From Cruorifilaria tuberocauda (lineage: Eukaryota; Nematoda; Chromadorea; Rhabditida; Onchocercidae), in the NCBI GenBank assembly GCA_013365365.1, contig JABVXU010000030.1, positions 186,001-250,000 of the forward strand: a stretch of 64,000 nt of DNA. The letters run 5' to 3'. The position numbers were made by a program, and so were the translations under genes. The notes under the pieces were generated by a model. That model did no database searches and was not told the origin of the DNA. It worked only from the letters and a program-made list of their open reading frames with translations. Positions 61,941 to 64,000 of the stretch are shown here, piece after piece; within the stretch, counting starts at the first letter, position 1; each line of letters starts with the position of its first letter.

Positions 61941-63781
61941 ATGAACAGCGAAGAAATTAAGATAGCGAAATCATCGGACAACGAATATCCTAAAATTTTG
62001 GAATTGTATCGACAGAAATGGGTGGTATGTTTTTTCGTCCTTTTTATCGAATAGATGCTTAGAGTGCACGGTTCAATTTGTTATAATAAGCTATGAAAGT
62101 TTAATATTCAGAAATTAGAATTCTAACATTCGAGTTATTCTTCGTTAAATTCGATAAAAGTTTATTGCAGAGGAACCTTGGTATCCAAAATAAGCCAGGT
62201 GTTTCATGCCAGAAGAACGAACAAATCGATGTAGCCCGTCCGAAAGTTCTTGATCGATGTTCATCTGCGTTGAGAAACAGTGATCTGGAAGTTGTGCTAA
62301 CACTATTTTGTGAGCGTGAAGAATGTAGTTTCGATGAGAGCTATGTGAGCATTTTGGAAATGTTGGTGCCATTACGATTCAGTCTGGATGAACTATACAA
62401 TATATTTTATGCTATAACTACGAAATTTGTGCCAAGGTTGTCTCATTATTTTATTCATCTTGGGTATACTTGCTGATTTTGATGACGATCTGTTAACTTG
62501 ATTGCAATGAGCTTTTTGGTTAACTTTCTTATTCAGCTAGAAATTTGAGGTAGTACGTTGTAATTGTTTTCTTCATCTGATTTTTTTTGAGAGACATATC
62601 GAAAGGTGCTGTATGCTATCAGCTTATGCACTTGATTGTACAGTATCACGATCCATTGCTCAGTTCACATCTCGAGTCACATAGAGTTACTTCTTTTGAG
62701 TATGGGTATCCATTTTTCGCTGCATTGTTCGCTCCTGAAATTTGCAAGCAGTCATTGTATGTAGTATGGGATAAATTATTCGAAAGAGTAAGCTTTTAAA
62801 GAAATTTTATGCACAAGGTACTGTATACAAATTCTCATTATTTTGTGAATGAGTGAAAGTGAATTTAAGTTTGAATCATTTTAGTTCAACGAGTGATTTC
62901 AGCAAAGTTTAACAAATAATTGTTGAGGGTGATCCGTATTTGTTGTTTACAATGGTTTTGGTCTTCTTAATCAATTCCTCCGATCAGCTTATGGCATTGA
63001 ACACCAAAAGGTCTTTGCTTTTTAGATTCTTAATTCTGTGTTGTGCAGTTCTCACAGTCAAAGTTTTATCCTTGCAGTGAATTGATTGATACGATTCGAT
63101 TTGCTGTGAAGGAACTTTCCGTAGATGATGTGGATGATTTTTTTGAGTTATCAATTTTGTTTCTAAGTCAGACACCATCGTCTATCAAACAAGTAATTTT
63201 TTTGATATTTAACTGTGAAATTCCATGGTCATGTTGCAAATATAGATTTTTATTTTTAATTCCTCATAAATTGTGATTAGTTTCTGCAAGGTTTTATGTC
63301 TCTATCCCTCTTCATTTACTGATTTTGCTTGATTTCATTCGTTTCTTCACAATTATTCTTAATCCAGGATTTTCAACGCGTTTTGTTTGGCTCTCGATAT
63401 GCCGAAGAAATGCAAGCTGATATTGCAAAGTTGCTTGTATTACCCATTGATCCTCGAGATGTTATCCGAATGGGTTTGGATGAAAATTTCAATGCAACCG
63501 TAAGGAATTTGCGTACAGCTTAATTTGGAATTATTTTTTTTAACTGTATGTTAACGACGGAGAGAAGCTTTACCATACATTTAAGCGCATTATTATGTTG
63601 TTCATTTTAATGCAGAAGTGAATGCCAATTTCTTTCCTGTTTCACAATGTGCAACATTGTTTTATCAATAAAGTTTTCAACATAGGAATCGGAACCGAAT
63701 TTCTTCATCATTGATGCTCGATCTCATGATCAGTATTCAGCTGGCCATTTAGATGGTTCGTACAACCTGGATTCCACACTG
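61941..63781 (+). CDS. TBC1D23 homologue, golgin-linked TBC/rhodanese adaptor (3' end beyond window)
   Basis: Seven exons in phase: 61941-62024, 62171-62436, 62592-62787, 62928-63010, 63078-63192, 63368-63499, 63686-63781. TBC-like region: FSLDELYNIFYAITTKFVPR, LIVQYHDPLLSSHLES, GDPYLLFTMVLVFLINSSD, DDVDDFFELSILFLSQTP, matching TBC1D23 [70 protein letters not shown]. The last exon opens a rhodanese domain (FFIIDARSHDQYSAGHLDGS). No I-x-x-D-x-x-R arginine finger is visible, as expected, since TBC1D23 is a non-catalytic TBC. In other animals it bridges golgin-245/97 at the trans-Golgi to WASH/FAM21 on endosome-derived vesicles. The N-terminus is shorter than in human. A TAA at 63524 would truncate the product, but the strong donor GTAAGG at 63500 splices around it. 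The next exon is outside the window. Confidence 0.93.
62546..62567 (+). other. let-7-like 22-mer inside a TBC1D23 intron
   Basis: TGAGGTAGTACGTTGTAATTGT matches the let-7 seed and 16 of the first 17 bases of mature let-7 (TGAGGTAGTAGGTTGTA). It sits in the intron 62437-62591 on the gene's strand, next to the 3' splice-site pyrimidine tract. I could not find a convincing opposite arm within about 100 bases on either side, so a functional miRNA hairpin is not supported; a chance match is quite possible. Confidence 0.2.
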
Positions 63782-64000
63782 GTGTGCTTCATTTTTTTTC
63801 TAAGACACGATTCCTCTTTCATTTTGTTTGGACGTGGTAATTGTTTCTTGTGGGATTAATATGGGATACCAATATACCCTAGTTGTTTTTTAAGTAAATA
63901 AGCTGGCAAATATACAAATATTTATTAGTTTATCCGCAACTTCCAAGCAATTCTAATTCTAGCTAATTTTTTATTTCATATTTAATAGGTCATCTGAAAC

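Noticed and set aside
63522..63524. TAA as the end of the TBC1D23-like protein
   Set aside because: The strong donor at 63500 joins in phase to an exon with a clear rhodanese start, as in the family.

Overview
This looks like nuclear DNA of a nematode, probably a filarial or related spirurid worm. It is AT-rich, with many short-to-medium GT..AG introns whose 3' ends read TTTTCAG, TTTGCAG or TTTTAG. At least seven genes have a start codon only 1-14 nt after such a splice acceptor with no coding exon upstream, which suggests spliced-leader trans-splicing. The proteins are conserved metazoan families. Phylum is confident; genus is inference. All gene names rest on remembered family sequences, not database searches. 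Exons were joined by eye and checked for splice phase.

Layout, left to right. 1-108 (+): possible C-terminal tail of an unknown gene. 282-1565 (-): TMEM129-like ER E3 ligase, 3' end not visible. 1566-5662: non-coding, leading to the histone H3.3 gene (5663-6613, +). 8324-12986 (-): RING1/RNF2 (PRC1) homologue in 13 exons, with a C3HC4 RING and a RAWUL domain. 12987-17880: mostly non-coding, with two degenerate repeat copies and one isolated exon coding the C-terminus of MNAT1 (CAK/TFIIH assembly factor). 17881-30436 (-): a very large acetyl-CoA carboxylase gene (biotin carboxylase, BCCP, carboxyltransferase). 30437-38967: about 8.5 kb with no gene I can support.

38968-41415 (-): WIPI3/WDR45B (EPG-6-type) PROPPIN. 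44801-49305 (+): SEC14L1/5 homologue (PRELI + CRAL-TRIO + GOLD). 51533-53113 (+): secreted single-DOMON protein with a signal-peptide exon. 53942-60409 (-): SGSM3-type RabGAP (TBC + SH3 + C-terminal region). 61941-window end (+): TBC1D23 homologue, cut off inside its rhodanese domain.

There is no operon-like cluster. Two themes recur: chromatin and transcription on the left (H3.3, PRC1 RING, MNAT1) and lipid/membrane traffic on the right (ACC, PI3P-binding WIPI3, SEC14L1, two TBC proteins). The two TBC genes are head to head across 1.5 kb that carries two identical copies of a 12-bp CRE-type palindrome. The oddest items are the MNAT1 exon without its RING end, a divergent ACC (altered biotin motif, shortened carboxyltransferase loop) and a let-7-like 22-mer in a TBC1D23 intron.
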